Origin: Aestuariivirga litoralis
Lineage (GTDB): Bacteria; Pseudomonadota; Alphaproteobacteria; Rhizobiales; Aestuariivirgaceae
Assembly: GCF_003234965.1 (NCBI RefSeq)
Contig: NZ_QKVK01000002.1
Location: forward strand, 124,001-188,000
DNA: 64,000 nt
Reading direction: 5' to 3'
In this document: piece by piece, positions 1 through 7,862 of the stretch
How the letters are laid out: the number at the start of each line of letters is the position of its first letter
Position numbering within the stretch: position 1 is the stretch's first letter
Program-made: the position numbers and the translations under genes
Notes under the pieces: model-generated
Database searches by the model: none
The model's input: only the letters and a program-made list of their open reading frames with translations
What the model was told of the DNA's origin: nothing

Positions 1-276
1 CGGCGCAACGGCGTCCTCGCCATCCATCAGGTCGTCGACCGTCTTGACGACGTTCGAGCGGCCGTTGCGGCGGATGCCGCTGATGTGGAGGTTCCGCAGC
101 ATGGTGAACAGCCAGGCGCGGAGCGGCCGCGACGGGTCATAGAGGTGGCTCTTGAGCATCGCCCGCTCGAGGCAGTCCTGCACCAGGTCATCGGCCAGCG
201 CCGGATCGCCCGTCAGCGCCCGGGAGAAGCGCCGGAGCACGGGCAGTTCAGTCGACAGCTGGCGGCGGAAGTCCAT
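1..276 (-). CDS. ECF-type RNA polymerase sigma factor, N-terminal part (runs off window)
   Basis: Translating the minus strand from the ATG at 276 gives 92 codons with no stop, beginning MDFRRQLSTELPVLRRFSRA. The protein has the sigma-70 region 2 pattern of ECF factors: an acidic stretch (GDPALADDLVQDCLERA) followed by LRAWLFTMLRNLH, the segment used for -10 recognition and core binding. An AAGGACC Shine-Dalgarno sequence lies just upstream of the ATG. Region 4 would lie beyond position 1 and is not visible. It would direct RNA polymerase to a small stress regulon; no anti-sigma gene is visible on this side. The family is clear, the regulon unknown. Confidence 0.85.
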   Translation of the reverse strand, partial: MDFRRQLSTELPVLRRFSRALTGDPALADDLVQDCLERAMLKSHLYDPSRPLRAWLFTMLRNLHISGIRRNGRSNVVKTVDDLMDGEDAVAP

Positions 277-348
277 GGAAGAGGTCCTTTTGGAGAGATT
301 ACGCGGGGAAAGGGGGGATATTCCATGGAATTGGCCACCCCCCACCCC

Positions 349-424
349 ATCATCGCCGGGCTCGTCCCGGCGATCCCCTTGGCAGCGCCCAGGAAGATGC
401 CCGGGACGAGCCCGGGCATGATGA
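349..424. repeat. Palindromic repeat, family A, copy 1
   Basis: Two back-to-back hairpins: CCGGGCTCGTCCCGG on the left and CCCGGGACGAGCCCGGG on the right, framed by TCATC and GATGA, so the whole unit is also roughly palindromic. It lies 25 bp past the gor stop codon and probably also works as its terminator. Four relatives lie elsewhere in the window. Confidence 0.75.
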
Positions 425-449
425 AACGTGGGGCCGTGGCAGGAACCTC

Positions 450-1811
450 TCAGCCCGTCCACTTCTCGCGCATGGTCACCAGTTCCTCCGCTGCCGTCGG
501 GTGCACCGCCATGGTGGCGTCGAAGTCGGACTTTTTCGCCCCCAGCCGCAGGGAAATGCCGAGGAGCTGCGCCATTTCGCCGGCGTCCGGCCCGCAGATG
601 TGGCAGCCGAGCACCCGGTCGGTCTCGCCATCGACAACGAGCTTCATCAGTATGCGCTCGTCGCGGCCCGACAGCGTGTGCTTCATCGGGCGGAAGGAGG
701 TCTTGTAGATGTCGACGGCGCGGACCTGCTCGCGCGCCTGCGCTTCCGTGAGGCCCACCGTGCCGAGTTCGGGCTGGGAGAAGACGGCGGTGGGAATCAG
801 GCTGTGGTCGACCTTCACCGGCTTGCCGCCGAATACCGTGTCGGCGAAGGCATGGCCCTCGCGGATCGCCACGGGCGTGAGGTTGGCGCGGTTGGTGACA
901 TCGCCCACGGCATAGATCGAGGGCACCGTGGTCTGCGAATAGTCGTCCACCTTCACGGCATAATGCGGGGTGAGCTCGACGCCCGCCTTGTCCAGACCAA
1001 GGTCCATGACGTTGGGAATGCGGCCGGTGGCGAACATGATCTGGCCCGCGCCAAAGGCGGCGCCGTCATTGAACGTCACGCGCACGCCGTCACCGGAGCG
1101 CTCGATCGACGCGACGTCGGCCCTGGTGCGCAGCTCGATCCCTTTCTTCTTCATCTCGGCGGCGAGATGGTTGCGCAGGTCGTCGTCGAAGCCGCGCAGG
1201 ATCTGCTCGCCGCGATAGACCAGCACCGTCTCGACGCCGAGGCCGGAGAAGATGCCGGCAAATTCCACCGCGATGTAGCCGCCGCCGACGATGACGATGC
1301 GCGACGGCAGCCGCTCCAGGTTGAAGGCCTCGTTCGAGGTGATCGCAAGCTCATGGCCGGGCAAGTGCCGCGGCACGAAGGGTGTCGCCCCCGTGGCGAC
1401 GAGAATGTAGCGCGCGGTGACCTTGCGGCCGCCGGCGAGGCGAACGGTGTTGGCGTCCTCCACCGTGGCGCGCTCGAGGATCAGCTCGGCGCCCGCCGCC
1501 TCGAGGTTGCGGATATAGGCCTTGTTGAGGCGGTCGATTTCCCTGTTCTTGTTCTCGACCAGCGTCCACCAGTCGAAGGAGACCTTGCTCGAGGTCCAGC
1601 CGAAGCCCACCGCGTCCTCGAACTCCTCGGCGAATTTCGAGGCATAGACGAAGAGCTTCTTCGGCACGCAGCCGCGGATCACGCAGGTGCCGCCGACCCG
1701 ATACTCCTCCGCCACCGCCACGCGCGCGCCATAGCGCGCCGCGATGCGGCCGGCGCGGACCCCGCCGGAGCCCGCGCCGATCACGAAGAGATCGTAGTCG
1801 AATCCGCTCAT
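450..1811 (-). CDS. gor: Glutathione-disulfide reductase
   Basis: A 453-residue flavoprotein of normal family length. It reduces oxidised glutathione with NADPH in the cytosol. Visible features in order: the FAD dinucleotide motif GAGSGG near residue 12; the redox-active pair C43-VIRG-C48; a second nucleotide motif (GGGYIAVEFAG near 175) followed by Arg-containing VYRGEQILRGFD, which favours NADPH; and the C-terminal catalytic HPTAAEE. The start codon overlaps the rpiA stop as ATGA, so the two are translationally coupled. A family A palindrome follows the stop. Lipoamide dehydrogenase is excluded by the CVIRGCVPKK active site typical of glutathione reductases. Confidence 0.96.
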   Translation of the reverse strand: MSGFDYDLFVIGAGSGGVRAGRIAARYGARVAVAEEYRVGGTCVIRGCVPKKLFVYASKFAEEFEDAVGFGWTSSKVSFDWWTLVENKNREIDRLNKAYIRNLEAAGAELILERATVEDANTVRLAGGRKVTARYILVATGATPFVPRHLPGHELAITSNEAFNLERLPSRIVIVGGGYIAVEFAGIFSGLGVETVLVYRGEQILRGFDDDLRNHLAAEMKKKGIELRTRADVASIERSGDGVRVTFNDGAAFGAGQIMFATGRIPNVMDLGLDKAGVELTPHYAVKVDDYSQTTVPSIYAVGDVTNRANLTPVAIREGHAFADTVFGGKPVKVDHSLIPTAVFSQPELGTVGLTEAQAREQVRAVDIYKTSFRPMKHTLSGRDERILMKLVVDGETDRVLGCHICGPDAGEMAQLLGISLRLGAKKSDFDATMAVHPTAAEELVTMREKWTG

Positions 1812-2503
1812 GCCTTGCGGAAGGTCTGCACCCCGTCATCGGTGCCCATCAGCACGATGCCGCAGATGTCGATGAACAGGCCGTGGTCAACGACGCCGGG
1901 GATCGACTTCAGCAGGTTGTCCAGCCGGCGCGGATCGGGGATGTGGCCGATGGTGACGTCGATGATGGCATTGCCGCTGTCGGTGACGAAGGGCTTGCCG
2001 TCCTTCAGGCGCAGCACCTGCTTGCCCTTGAGGTCGAGGATGCGCAGCGCACGGTCGATCTTCCACGAGGTGGCGTTGACGCCGAAGGGCACGACCTCGA
2101 CCGGCAGCGGGAAGCGGCCCAGCGCATTGACCTTCTTCGACTGGTCGGCGATCACCACCATGTAGCGCGACGAGGTGGCAACGATCTTCTCGACCAGCAG
2201 CGCACCGCCGCCGCCCTTGATGAGCTGCCAGTTGGCGTCGAACTCGTCGGCGCCATCCACCGTCACGTCGAGATGCGGCTGCTTCTCAAGCGTGGTCATC
2301 TTGAGGCCCAGGCTCTGCGCCAGCTGGAAGCTGGCACGCGAGGTGGCCACGCATTCGACGTCGAAGCCGCCACGGGCCTTCTCGGCCAGCGCCTCGATGA
2401 AGTGGTTGGCGGTGGAGCCGGTTCCGAGCCCCACCTTGTTGCCGGCCTTGACGTATTCGAGCGCGGCGATGGCCGCCGCCTTCTTCTGCTGGTCTGCGGT
2501 CAC
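1808..2503 (-). CDS. rpiA: Ribose-5-phosphate isomerase A
   Basis: Interconverts ribose 5-phosphate and ribulose 5-phosphate in the non-oxidative pentose phosphate pathway. At 231 residues it has the normal RpiA length. Visible motifs: the phosphate-binding loop GLGTGSTANHFIEAL near residue 22, the catalytic DGADEFD segment and the KGGGGALLVEKI stretch. It sits between gabD and gor and overlaps both by 4 bp, so it is in one transcript with gor. The pairing makes sense because the pentose phosphate pathway supplies NADPH for Gor. Confidence 0.96.
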   Translation of the reverse strand: MTADQQKKAAAIAALEYVKAGNKVGLGTGSTANHFIEALAEKARGGFDVECVATSRASFQLAQSLGLKMTTLEKQPHLDVTVDGADEFDANWQLIKGGGGALLVEKIVATSSRYMVVIADQSKKVNALGRFPLPVEVVPFGVNATSWKIDRALRILDLKGKQVLRLKDGKPFVTDSGNAIIDVTIGHIPDPRRLDNLLKSIPGVVDHGLFIDICGIVLMGTDDGVQTFRKA

Positions 2504-3975
2504 TTGTTGAGCCCACCCATGAGCATGTATTTCATTTCCAGATATTCCTCGACGCCGTGGTGCGATCCCTCGCGGCCGAGCCCTGATTCCTTGACACCGC
2601 CGAACGGCGCTTCCGCCGTCGAGATGATGCCCTCGTTGATGCCGACCATGCCGTATTCGAGGCCTTCCGCCACGCGCCAGACGCGGCCGATGTCACGCGA
2701 ATAGAAATAGCAGGCAAGGCCGAACTCGGTGGCGTTCGCCATGGCGATCGCCTCGTCCTCGGTCTTGAAGCGGAACAGCGGGGCCACGGGGCCGAAGGTC
2801 TCCTCGCGGGCCACCGCCATGTCGGTGGTGACGTCGCGCAGCAGTGTGGGCTCGAAGAAGTTGCCGCCCAGCGACTTGCCGCCGCTGACGATCTTGGCAC
2901 CCTTCTTCACCGCATCGTCGATGTGCTCCTGCACCTTGGCGATGGCGGCCTTGTTGATGAGCGGGCCCGTGGTGATGCCGGCTTCCGTGCCGTCGCCCAC
3001 CTTCAGGTTCTTGACGGCGGCGGCAAGCTTCTCGGCGAAGGCATCATAGACGCCTTCCTGCACGAGGATGCGGTTGGCGCAGACGCAGGTCTGCCCGGCA
3101 TTGCGGTACTTCGACAGCATGGCGCCCTGCACGGCCGCATCGAGGTCGGCATCGTCGAAGACGATGAAGGGCGCGTTGCCGCCGAGCTCGAGGCCCACCT
3201 TCTTGATGGTCGGCGCGCACTGCGCCATGAGGAGCCGGCCCACTTCCGTCGAGCCGGTGAAGGTCAGCGCACGGACGATCGGGTTCGAGGTCATCTCCGC
3301 GCCGATCTCGCGCGACTGGCCGGTCAAGACCGAGAACACGCCTGCCGGAATGCCGGCGCGCTCGGCCAGTTCGCACAGGGCGAGTGCGGAGAACGGCGTC
3401 TCGTTGGCGGGCTTGCAGACGAAGGCGCAGCCGGCGGCCAGTGCCGGGCCGGCCTTGCGGGTGATCATGGCGTTGGGGAAGTTCCACGGCGTGATGGCCG
3501 CGACGACGCCGACGGGCTGCTTGATGACGACGAGGCGGGCGGCCGGCCAGGGCGACGGGATCGTCTCGCCATAGATGCGCTTGGCCTCTTCGGCGAAGAA
3601 CTCGATGAAGGAGGCGCCATAGGCCACCTCGCCGCGCGATTCGGCGAGCGGCTTGCCCTGCTCGGCCGTCATGATCTGGGCGAGGTCCTCCTGGTTCTCC
3701 ATCATCAGGTTGAACCACTTGCGCAGGATCGCGGCACGTTCCTTGGCGGTCTTCTTCGCCCAGTCCTTCTGGGCTCTCTGGGCAGCCTCGATGGCGGTGC
3801 GGGCCTCGGCGGCGCCGAGCTTCGGCACGGTGCCGATCACGCTCTCGTCAACCGGGTTGGTGACGTCGATGGTGGCAGAGCCTGCGACCCACTTGCCGTC
3901 GATGTAGCATTTCTCCTTGAGGAGGGACTTGTCCTTCAGTATGTCGCGCAACGCCTGGGTCTTGCGGATATCCAT
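2500..3975 (-). CDS. gabD: NAD(P)-dependent succinate-semialdehyde dehydrogenase
   Basis: A 491-residue aldehyde dehydrogenase closest in motifs to GabD. The cofactor-site Asn is in TPWNFPNA (N165), the general base is E263 in GLELGG and the nucleophile is C297 in GQTCVCANR. The CVCANR form with two nearby Cys is typical of GabD. It would oxidise succinate semialdehyde to succinate at the end of GABA breakdown; glutarate semialdehyde is an equally possible substrate. It overlaps rpiA by 4 bp and is the first gene of the gabD-rpiA-gor set. An AGGAGAT-like ribosome site precedes the ATG at 3975. Confidence 0.92.
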   Translation of the reverse strand: MDIRKTQALRDILKDKSLLKEKCYIDGKWVAGSATIDVTNPVDESVIGTVPKLGAAEARTAIEAAQRAQKDWAKKTAKERAAILRKWFNLMMENQEDLAQIMTAEQGKPLAESRGEVAYGASFIEFFAEEAKRIYGETIPSPWPAARLVVIKQPVGVVAAITPWNFPNAMITRKAGPALAAGCAFVCKPANETPFSALALCELAERAGIPAGVFSVLTGQSREIGAEMTSNPIVRALTFTGSTEVGRLLMAQCAPTIKKVGLELGGNAPFIVFDDADLDAAVQGAMLSKYRNAGQTCVCANRILVQEGVYDAFAEKLAAAVKNLKVGDGTEAGITTGPLINKAAIAKVQEHIDDAVKKGAKIVSGGKSLGGNFFEPTLLRDVTTDMAVAREETFGPVAPLFRFKTEDEAIAMANATEFGLACYFYSRDIGRVWRVAEGLEYGMVGINEGIISTAEAPFGGVKESGLGREGSHHGVEEYLEMKYMLMGGLNK

Positions 3976-4055
3976 TGCGATCTCCTGTCAATCGGGTGGC
4001 GGCCTCTTAGCACGGGGTCCGGCCCGGAACCAAATGCCAGTTTAGGGAGGCAGAC

Positions 4056-4730
4056 TTGCCTGATCGTGCGGTGATTTTCGACCTCGACGGCACCCTCGTG
4101 GACACCGCCCCGGACCTGATGCGGGCGACCAATTTCGTGCTCACCGGCATGGGCCGGCGGCCGCTGGAAATGCCGGAAGTGCGGGCCTTCGTGGGCCATG
4201 GCGCCCGCGCGCTCCTCACCCGCGGGCTGGCAGCCACCGGGGGCCTGCCCGATGCCTATGACGTCGAGGCGGATTACCGGCGCTTCGTCGACTATTATGC
4301 CGCCAACATCGCGCAGGGCAGCGCCCCCTTCCCCGGCCTCGTTTCGCTGCTCGACCGGCTGAAGGACGAGGGCTACGGGCTGGGTGTCTGCACCAACAAA
4401 CTCGAGGGCCTTTCGGTGCTGCTGCTCGAGGCGCTCGACCTCGCGAAATATTTCGGCTCGGTCGTCGGGCCGGACACGCTGGGAATCGCCAAGCCGGATC
4501 CCAAGCCCTTCTTCGAGGCGGTGAACCGCCTCGACCTCGACAGCCCGCGGGCGATCATGGTGGGCGACAGCGAAACCGACATCCTCACCGCCCGCAATGC
4601 GGGCGTGCCGGTCATCGCCGTGCCCTTCGGCTACACCCCCCGCCCAGTGGCGGAATTCGCCCCGGACCGGCTGATCGGCCACTTCGACGAGGCCTACGGC
4701 GCCATCGAGGAGCTTTTCGCCGAGGCCTGA
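4056..4730 (+). CDS. gph: Phosphoglycolate phosphatase (HAD family)
   Basis: A 224-residue haloacid-dehalogenase phosphatase. It opens with FDLDGTLVDTAPDL, which carries the nucleophile and acid/base Asp pair (D9, D11). Later come the CTNK segment (motif II/III region) and GDSETDILTARNAG (motif IV). It would hydrolyse 2-phosphoglycolate. The start is TTG at 4056, preceded by GGGAGG at good spacing; no ATG lies nearby in frame. It is divergent from gabD. Other small phosphate esters are possible substrates, since this HAD subgroup is broad. Confidence 0.9.
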   Translation: MPDRAVIFDLDGTLVDTAPDLMRATNFVLTGMGRRPLEMPEVRAFVGHGARALLTRGLAATGGLPDAYDVEADYRRFVDYYAANIAQGSAPFPGLVSLLDRLKDEGYGLGVCTNKLEGLSVLLLEALDLAKYFGSVVGPDTLGIAKPDPKPFFEAVNRLDLDSPRAIMVGDSETDILTARNAGVPVIAVPFGYTPRPVAEFAPDRLIGHFDEAYGAIEELFAEA

Positions 4731-4775
4731 CCGGCAGCCCCTCCGGTGGCTGACTTCGATGGTCGACTTGGGTGG

Positions 4776-4805
4776 TTGACTTGGGTGGAGCCTTCCGCCT
4801 ATACG
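4776..4805 (+). promoter_or_regulatory. Promoter of tRNA-Val
   Basis: TTGACT at 4776-4781 and TATACG at 4800-4805 are separated by 18 bp, a good match to a housekeeping promoter. Transcription would begin about 13 bp before the tRNA. The -35 element is in the last of three imperfect 12-bp repeats (4751-4789). Confidence 0.65.
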
Positions 4806-4824
4806 CAGCCCACCCCACAGGCAC

Positions 4825-4900
4825 GGGCGATTAGCTCAGTTGGTAGAGCACTGTGTTCACATCGCAGGGGTCACTGGTTCGAGTCCAGTATCGCCCACCA
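4825..4900 (+). tRNA. tRNA-Val (anticodon CAC)
   Basis: A full 76-nt cloverleaf: acceptor GGGCGAT pairs with ATCGCCC, the D-arm is GCTC...GAGC, and the anticodon stem CTGTG/CGCAG carries the loop TTCACAT, giving anticodon CAC (reads GUG). The T-arm is ACTGG-TTCGAGT-CCAGT, and the terminal CCA is encoded. The gene stands alone with its own promoter. Confidence 0.97.
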
Positions 4901-5038
4901 TTGCTCCGATCAGACATTCCATCTGCAAGGCGGCCGGTCCCAGGCCGTGACGTCATCTGCGGCCACCTCAAACCCCGCGACAGGCGCCGCGAAAGCAACT
5001 ATCAATCGGGGAAGCCCCTTCAGCAGACCTGTTTCCCC

Positions 5039-5659
5039 ATGGCCCCCGTCATCTGCAAGACCACCCGGACGGTCTATTACCCCGCCCCGAAGAGCGCCAG
5101 CACCACGCTGCGGGAGGTGTTCTTCGAGATCGAGAATGGGTATCGGTTCCGGCCCTTCACCATCAGCGGGCGGGAGGTGGACCTGTTCTGGCTCTATGGC
5201 CACAGCGAGCTGTTCAAGGAGGTGCCGGTGCCGGAAGGCCATGAGGTGTTCACCGTGGTGAGGGACCCCATCGAGCGCTTCCTGTCCTTCTACAAATGGG
5301 GCGTGGTCGACAATCACTGCCGGTTCGACAGGCCGGTGGAGATCAACGCCTTCGTGGCGGACTTCGCCACGCAGCTGAACCGCACGCCGAAGGTGCGCTT
5401 CCACCTGTCGCCGCAGTTCCTGTTCATCGGCACGGATCTGGGCTGGTATCACCGCATCTTCCGCATGGAAGAGATGGCGGAGCTGGGGCGCTATCTCAGC
5501 CAGCGGGCGCAGCGGGACATCACCGTGGGCAACGCCAACAGCAGTTCGCGGCGGTCGTCCGCCGACGCGCTCACGCCCCAGTCCCGCGCCCGCCTTGCCG
5601 AGATCTACCGCGAGGATTATGTGCTGCTGAAGGACTTCTACGCACCGCCCTCCGCTTGA
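5039..5659 (+). CDS. Sulfotransferase family protein
   Basis: A 206-residue protein with the two PAPS-binding signatures of sulfotransferases: an N-terminal phosphosulfate loop (PKSASTTLR, residues 17-25) and the downstream RDPIERFLSFYKW near residue 75, whose Arg and Ser contact the 3'-phosphate. It probably moves sulfate from PAPS to a sugar or lipid; the acceptor is unknown. The ATG at 5039 begins the domain directly; the open frame upstream runs into the tRNA and is not coding. It lies 138 bp after tRNA-Val without a partner gene. It is shorter than most sulfotransferases but keeps both cofactor motifs. Confidence 0.82.
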   Translation: MAPVICKTTRTVYYPAPKSASTTLREVFFEIENGYRFRPFTISGREVDLFWLYGHSELFKEVPVPEGHEVFTVVRDPIERFLSFYKWGVVDNHCRFDRPVEINAFVADFATQLNRTPKVRFHLSPQFLFIGTDLGWYHRIFRMEEMAELGRYLSQRAQRDITVGNANSSSRRSSADALTPQSRARLAEIYREDYVLLKDFYAPPSA

Positions 5660-5749
5660 CCGTTTTCCGCCGCAGCCCATTCACCCGATAGGGCCATGGC
5701 CGGCCTGTTGCTTTTTGTCCCGCTCTCCGCCGCCGGCGAAGACAACCAA

Positions 5750-5779
5750 ACAGAAAGAGCGGCCCTTGTGGGGCCGCTC
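5750..5779 (-). terminator. Intrinsic terminator of the HdeD-like gene
   Basis: On the minus strand, GAGCGGCCC and GGGCCGCTC form a perfect 9-bp stem with a 5-nt loop, followed by TTTCTGTTT. It lies 25 bp after the stop codon at 5805. Confidence 0.75.
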
Positions 5780-5804
5780 CGGTGTGGTGCGCAATGCCGC
5801 AGGA

Positions 5805-6389
5805 TCAGCCCTTGGCGTGGCCCTTGAGGCGGAAGGCCAGCACGAGCATGAGAACGCCGGCGGCGATGGCATAGGCCCCGATCACCCAGATGAGGGCCAG
5901 CGCGCTGGTCACCGGCCAGGCGAAGAGCATGATGCCGAACAGCACGGAGATGACGCCGTGCAGGATCAGCATCCACTCATTGTCGATCTCCTTGCGCAGG
6001 CGGATGGCGCCGATGATTTCCATGACACCGCTGACGATGGCCCAGGCGCCGATGAACCACAGCAGGTAGAGCCCCACCAGGACCGGGTTCGCAAAGGCGA
6101 TGAGGCCAGCCAGGACGCCGAGGATGCCGACCACCGCCAGCCACCAGCGCGGGGCGGGCGTGCCGCCGCCGATGGCGGCGAAGATCGAGAACACGCCATC
6201 GACCAGCGCATAGGCGCCATAGAGGATGACGAGGCTTACGATGGTGATGCCCGGCCAGGCGAAGGCCAGGATGCCGAACACGATGGCGGCGACGCCGCGC
6301 AGCGCCAGCGCCCACCAGTTCTTGGCCAGGTTATGCAGCAGGATGGCGCCCGGTCCGAGGCCATGGCCTTGCGTCGTGGTATTGCTCAT
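5805..6389 (-). CDS. HdeD/DUF308 family membrane protein
   Basis: A 194-residue integral membrane protein with about six hydrophobic segments in a repeated pattern; FGILAFAWPG near the start and FGIMLFAWPV later are copies of the same element. This is the HdeD/DUF308 signature. In E. coli HdeD is linked to acid resistance; the role here is unproven. The start at 6389 (MSNTTTQGHG) is chosen because AAGGGAC precedes it; the longer in-frame reading is hydrophilic and lacks a ribosome site. It is a single-gene transcript ending at the hairpin at 5757-5779. Confidence 0.88.
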   Translation of the reverse strand: MSNTTTQGHGLGPGAILLHNLAKNWWALALRGVAAIVFGILAFAWPGITIVSLVILYGAYALVDGVFSIFAAIGGGTPAPRWWLAVVGILGVLAGLIAFANPVLVGLYLLWFIGAWAIVSGVMEIIGAIRLRKEIDNEWMLILHGVISVLFGIMLFAWPVTSALALIWVIGAYAIAAGVLMLVLAFRLKGHAKG

Positions 6390-6450
6390 TGTCGTCCCTT
6401 CTCCGTTTAAACCCGCGATAATATTAGTCCAATCGCGCAACTTCCCGAAC

Positions 6451-6532
6451 ACAAAAATGCCCGCCGTCACGCCGGGCGGGCGCGGGGCGGGCAAGTTTCT
6501 GCGAAGAAGCTGCCAGACATCGGCCTGGCATC
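6451..6532 (-). ncRNA. Candidate small RNA with own terminator
   Basis: On the minus strand a TATGAT hexamer at about 6543 is followed by roughly 80 nt with three hairpins: GCCAG/CTGGC, TTCT/AGAA, and GCCCGCC/GGCGGGC followed by ATTTTTG. The last (6459-6481 plus the U-run to 6453) is a good intrinsic terminator, and nothing coding ends in front of it. No clear -35 element is visible. It could instead be a distant second terminator of the OsmC gene. Confidence 0.3.
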
Positions 6533-6723
6533 GGACGAATCATAGGCTGATTTGGCCGGGCGAGGCCAGTGCCGGACGGAACGAGGGTTAAGCCCCCCGG
6601 AGCCGCTTCCCCCGCGTTTTCAGGGGTTTTTGCGGAACCCGGCGGGGCGGCCATGCATTTTGCGAAGGCCTCGCCTCACATCAGGGGCCTGCGGCGCCAG
6701 CGTGCCCCGGCCCGCAGTAAACG

Positions 6724-6758
6724 CGGTGGTTGTACATATCTACAATGCACAACCACCG
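6724..6758 (-). terminator. Hairpin after the OsmC gene
   Basis: A perfect 10-bp inverted repeat CGGTGGTTGT / ACAACCACCG with a 15-nt loop begins 4 bp past the stop codon. On the minus strand it is followed by CGTTTAC, a short U-run only, so termination strength is uncertain. Confidence 0.5.
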
Positions 6759-6761
6759 ATT

Positions 6762-7178
6762 CTATTCCTCGATGATTTCGAAGGCGTGCTCGATCTTCGC
6801 CGTTTTGCCGAACATGATGGAGGCCGAGCAGTATTTCTCGGCCGAGAGGTTGATGGCGCGCTCCACATTGGCAGGCTTCAGGCCTTTCCCCGTGAGCTTG
6901 TAGATGATCTTCACATGGGTGAAGACCTTGGGGTCCTCCGCCGCGCGTTCGGCCTCCAGCGCCACGTCGAGCGCCGCGACCTTCTCGCGCATGCGCTCGA
7001 GGATCATCACGACGTCGAAGGCGGTGCAGCCACCCAGCCCGAGAAGCAGCATCTCCATCGGCCGCACACCGATGTTGCGGCCCCCCGCCTCTGGTGCGCC
7101 GTCCATCACCACCGCATGGCCGGAGCCCGATTCCCCGACGAAGGCCCGGCCGTCGAGCCACTGAACGCGTGCTTTCAT
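6762..7178 (-). CDS. OsmC family peroxide-reducing protein
   Basis: A 138-residue OsmC/Ohr-fold protein. Both redox cysteines are present: C51 in GLGGCTAFDV and C117 in EKYCSASIMF. Proteins of this YhfA-like branch reduce organic peroxides or hydroperoxy compounds by a Cys pair; the exact substrate is not predictable. GAGGAGA precedes the ATG at 7178. It is transcribed alone; a hairpin follows the stop. Confidence 0.9.
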   Translation of the reverse strand: MKARVQWLDGRAFVGESGSGHAVVMDGAPEAGGRNIGVRPMEMLLLGLGGCTAFDVVMILERMREKVAALDVALEAERAAEDPKVFTHVKIIYKLTGKGLKPANVERAINLSAEKYCSASIMFGKTAKIEHAFEIIEE

Positions 7179-7234
7179 GAGACTGTCTCTCCTCTACGAG
7201 GGGGCCTTCTAGCGGGAATGCGGGCGCGCGCCAA

Positions 7235-7771
7235 TCACGAGGGCGAGAGCCGTGCGGCGTAGAGAAATCCCTCGGTATCCGCCGTGATGGCGTCGGACGC
7301 GATGGCCGCGTCGCCCTCGGCCAGCGCATGGCCGTTCACGTCGGCCGCACCCTGGAGCGCGAAGAGCAGGATGGGACCGGGATGCGCGAGGTCCGCACCG
7401 CTCGACAGCACATCCGCCACGGCCCGCCACGCGCCACGCCGGACGAACAGGTTCAGCGCCCGGCAGGGACCGTCGCGCAGGCGGCAGGAGGTCGGCACGT
7501 CGCAAGGGTATGGATGCGGCACGAAGCGGCGGTGGACGGCAAGGCTCCTGTGCCCCTCGAAGGCAAGGTCGAGGCCGTTGCCCTCGATTAGGGTGAAGAT
7601 GCGGTCGACCAGCGGGTAATTCGAGAACGGCACGTCCGCCTCGATGCGGGCGATGGCGAAGCGCCAGCCGAAGTCATCCGTTCCCGGCGGGTCGGAGGCA
7701 ATGTCCCAGGACACGCCCATGCCGTTGCGCCAGCGGCCCTCCGTGAAATCCGAGCTGCGAATGATCCGCAT
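7235..7771 (-). CDS. HutD/Ves family protein (first copy)
   Basis: A 178-residue cupin-like protein of the HutD family: WRNGMGVSWDIA near residue 14, then FGWRFAIARIEADVPFSNYP and FTLIEGNGLDLAFEG, the family's conserved blocks. HutD proteins are linked to histidine utilisation but also occur outside hut operons, and no catalytic role is established. The start at 7771 (MRIIRSSDF) is where homology begins; the long open frame upstream is antisense to the amidohydrolase gene. It is divergent from the enamidase-like gene, 91 bp apart. A second copy lies at 25645. Confidence 0.85.
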   Translation of the reverse strand: MRIIRSSDFTEGRWRNGMGVSWDIASDPPGTDDFGWRFAIARIEADVPFSNYPLVDRIFTLIEGNGLDLAFEGHRSLAVHRRFVPHPYPCDVPTSCRLRDGPCRALNLFVRRGAWRAVADVLSSGADLAHPGPILLFALQGAADVNGHALAEGDAAIASDAITADTEGFLYAARLSPS

Positions 7772-7862
7772 GCTTGCCCTGCCCTCGACACGTCCTGAGT
7801 GATGACGCAGTATGCCACTTCCGACGCGGCCCCAGAAGCCGCGCGCTTGACAGGAGGACAAC

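Larger units (their letters stand above)
6390..6761. other. Gap without a protein gene
   Basis: 372 bp between two minus-strand genes. No convincing reading frame on either strand. It contains a hairpin just after the OsmC stop and a second minus-strand intrinsic terminator that has no protein gene in front of it (see the entries at 6451 and 6724). Confidence 0.6.

Noticed and set aside
4825-5659. Integrated genomic island at tRNA-Val
   Set aside because: No integrase gene and no repeated tRNA 3' end seen within the window.
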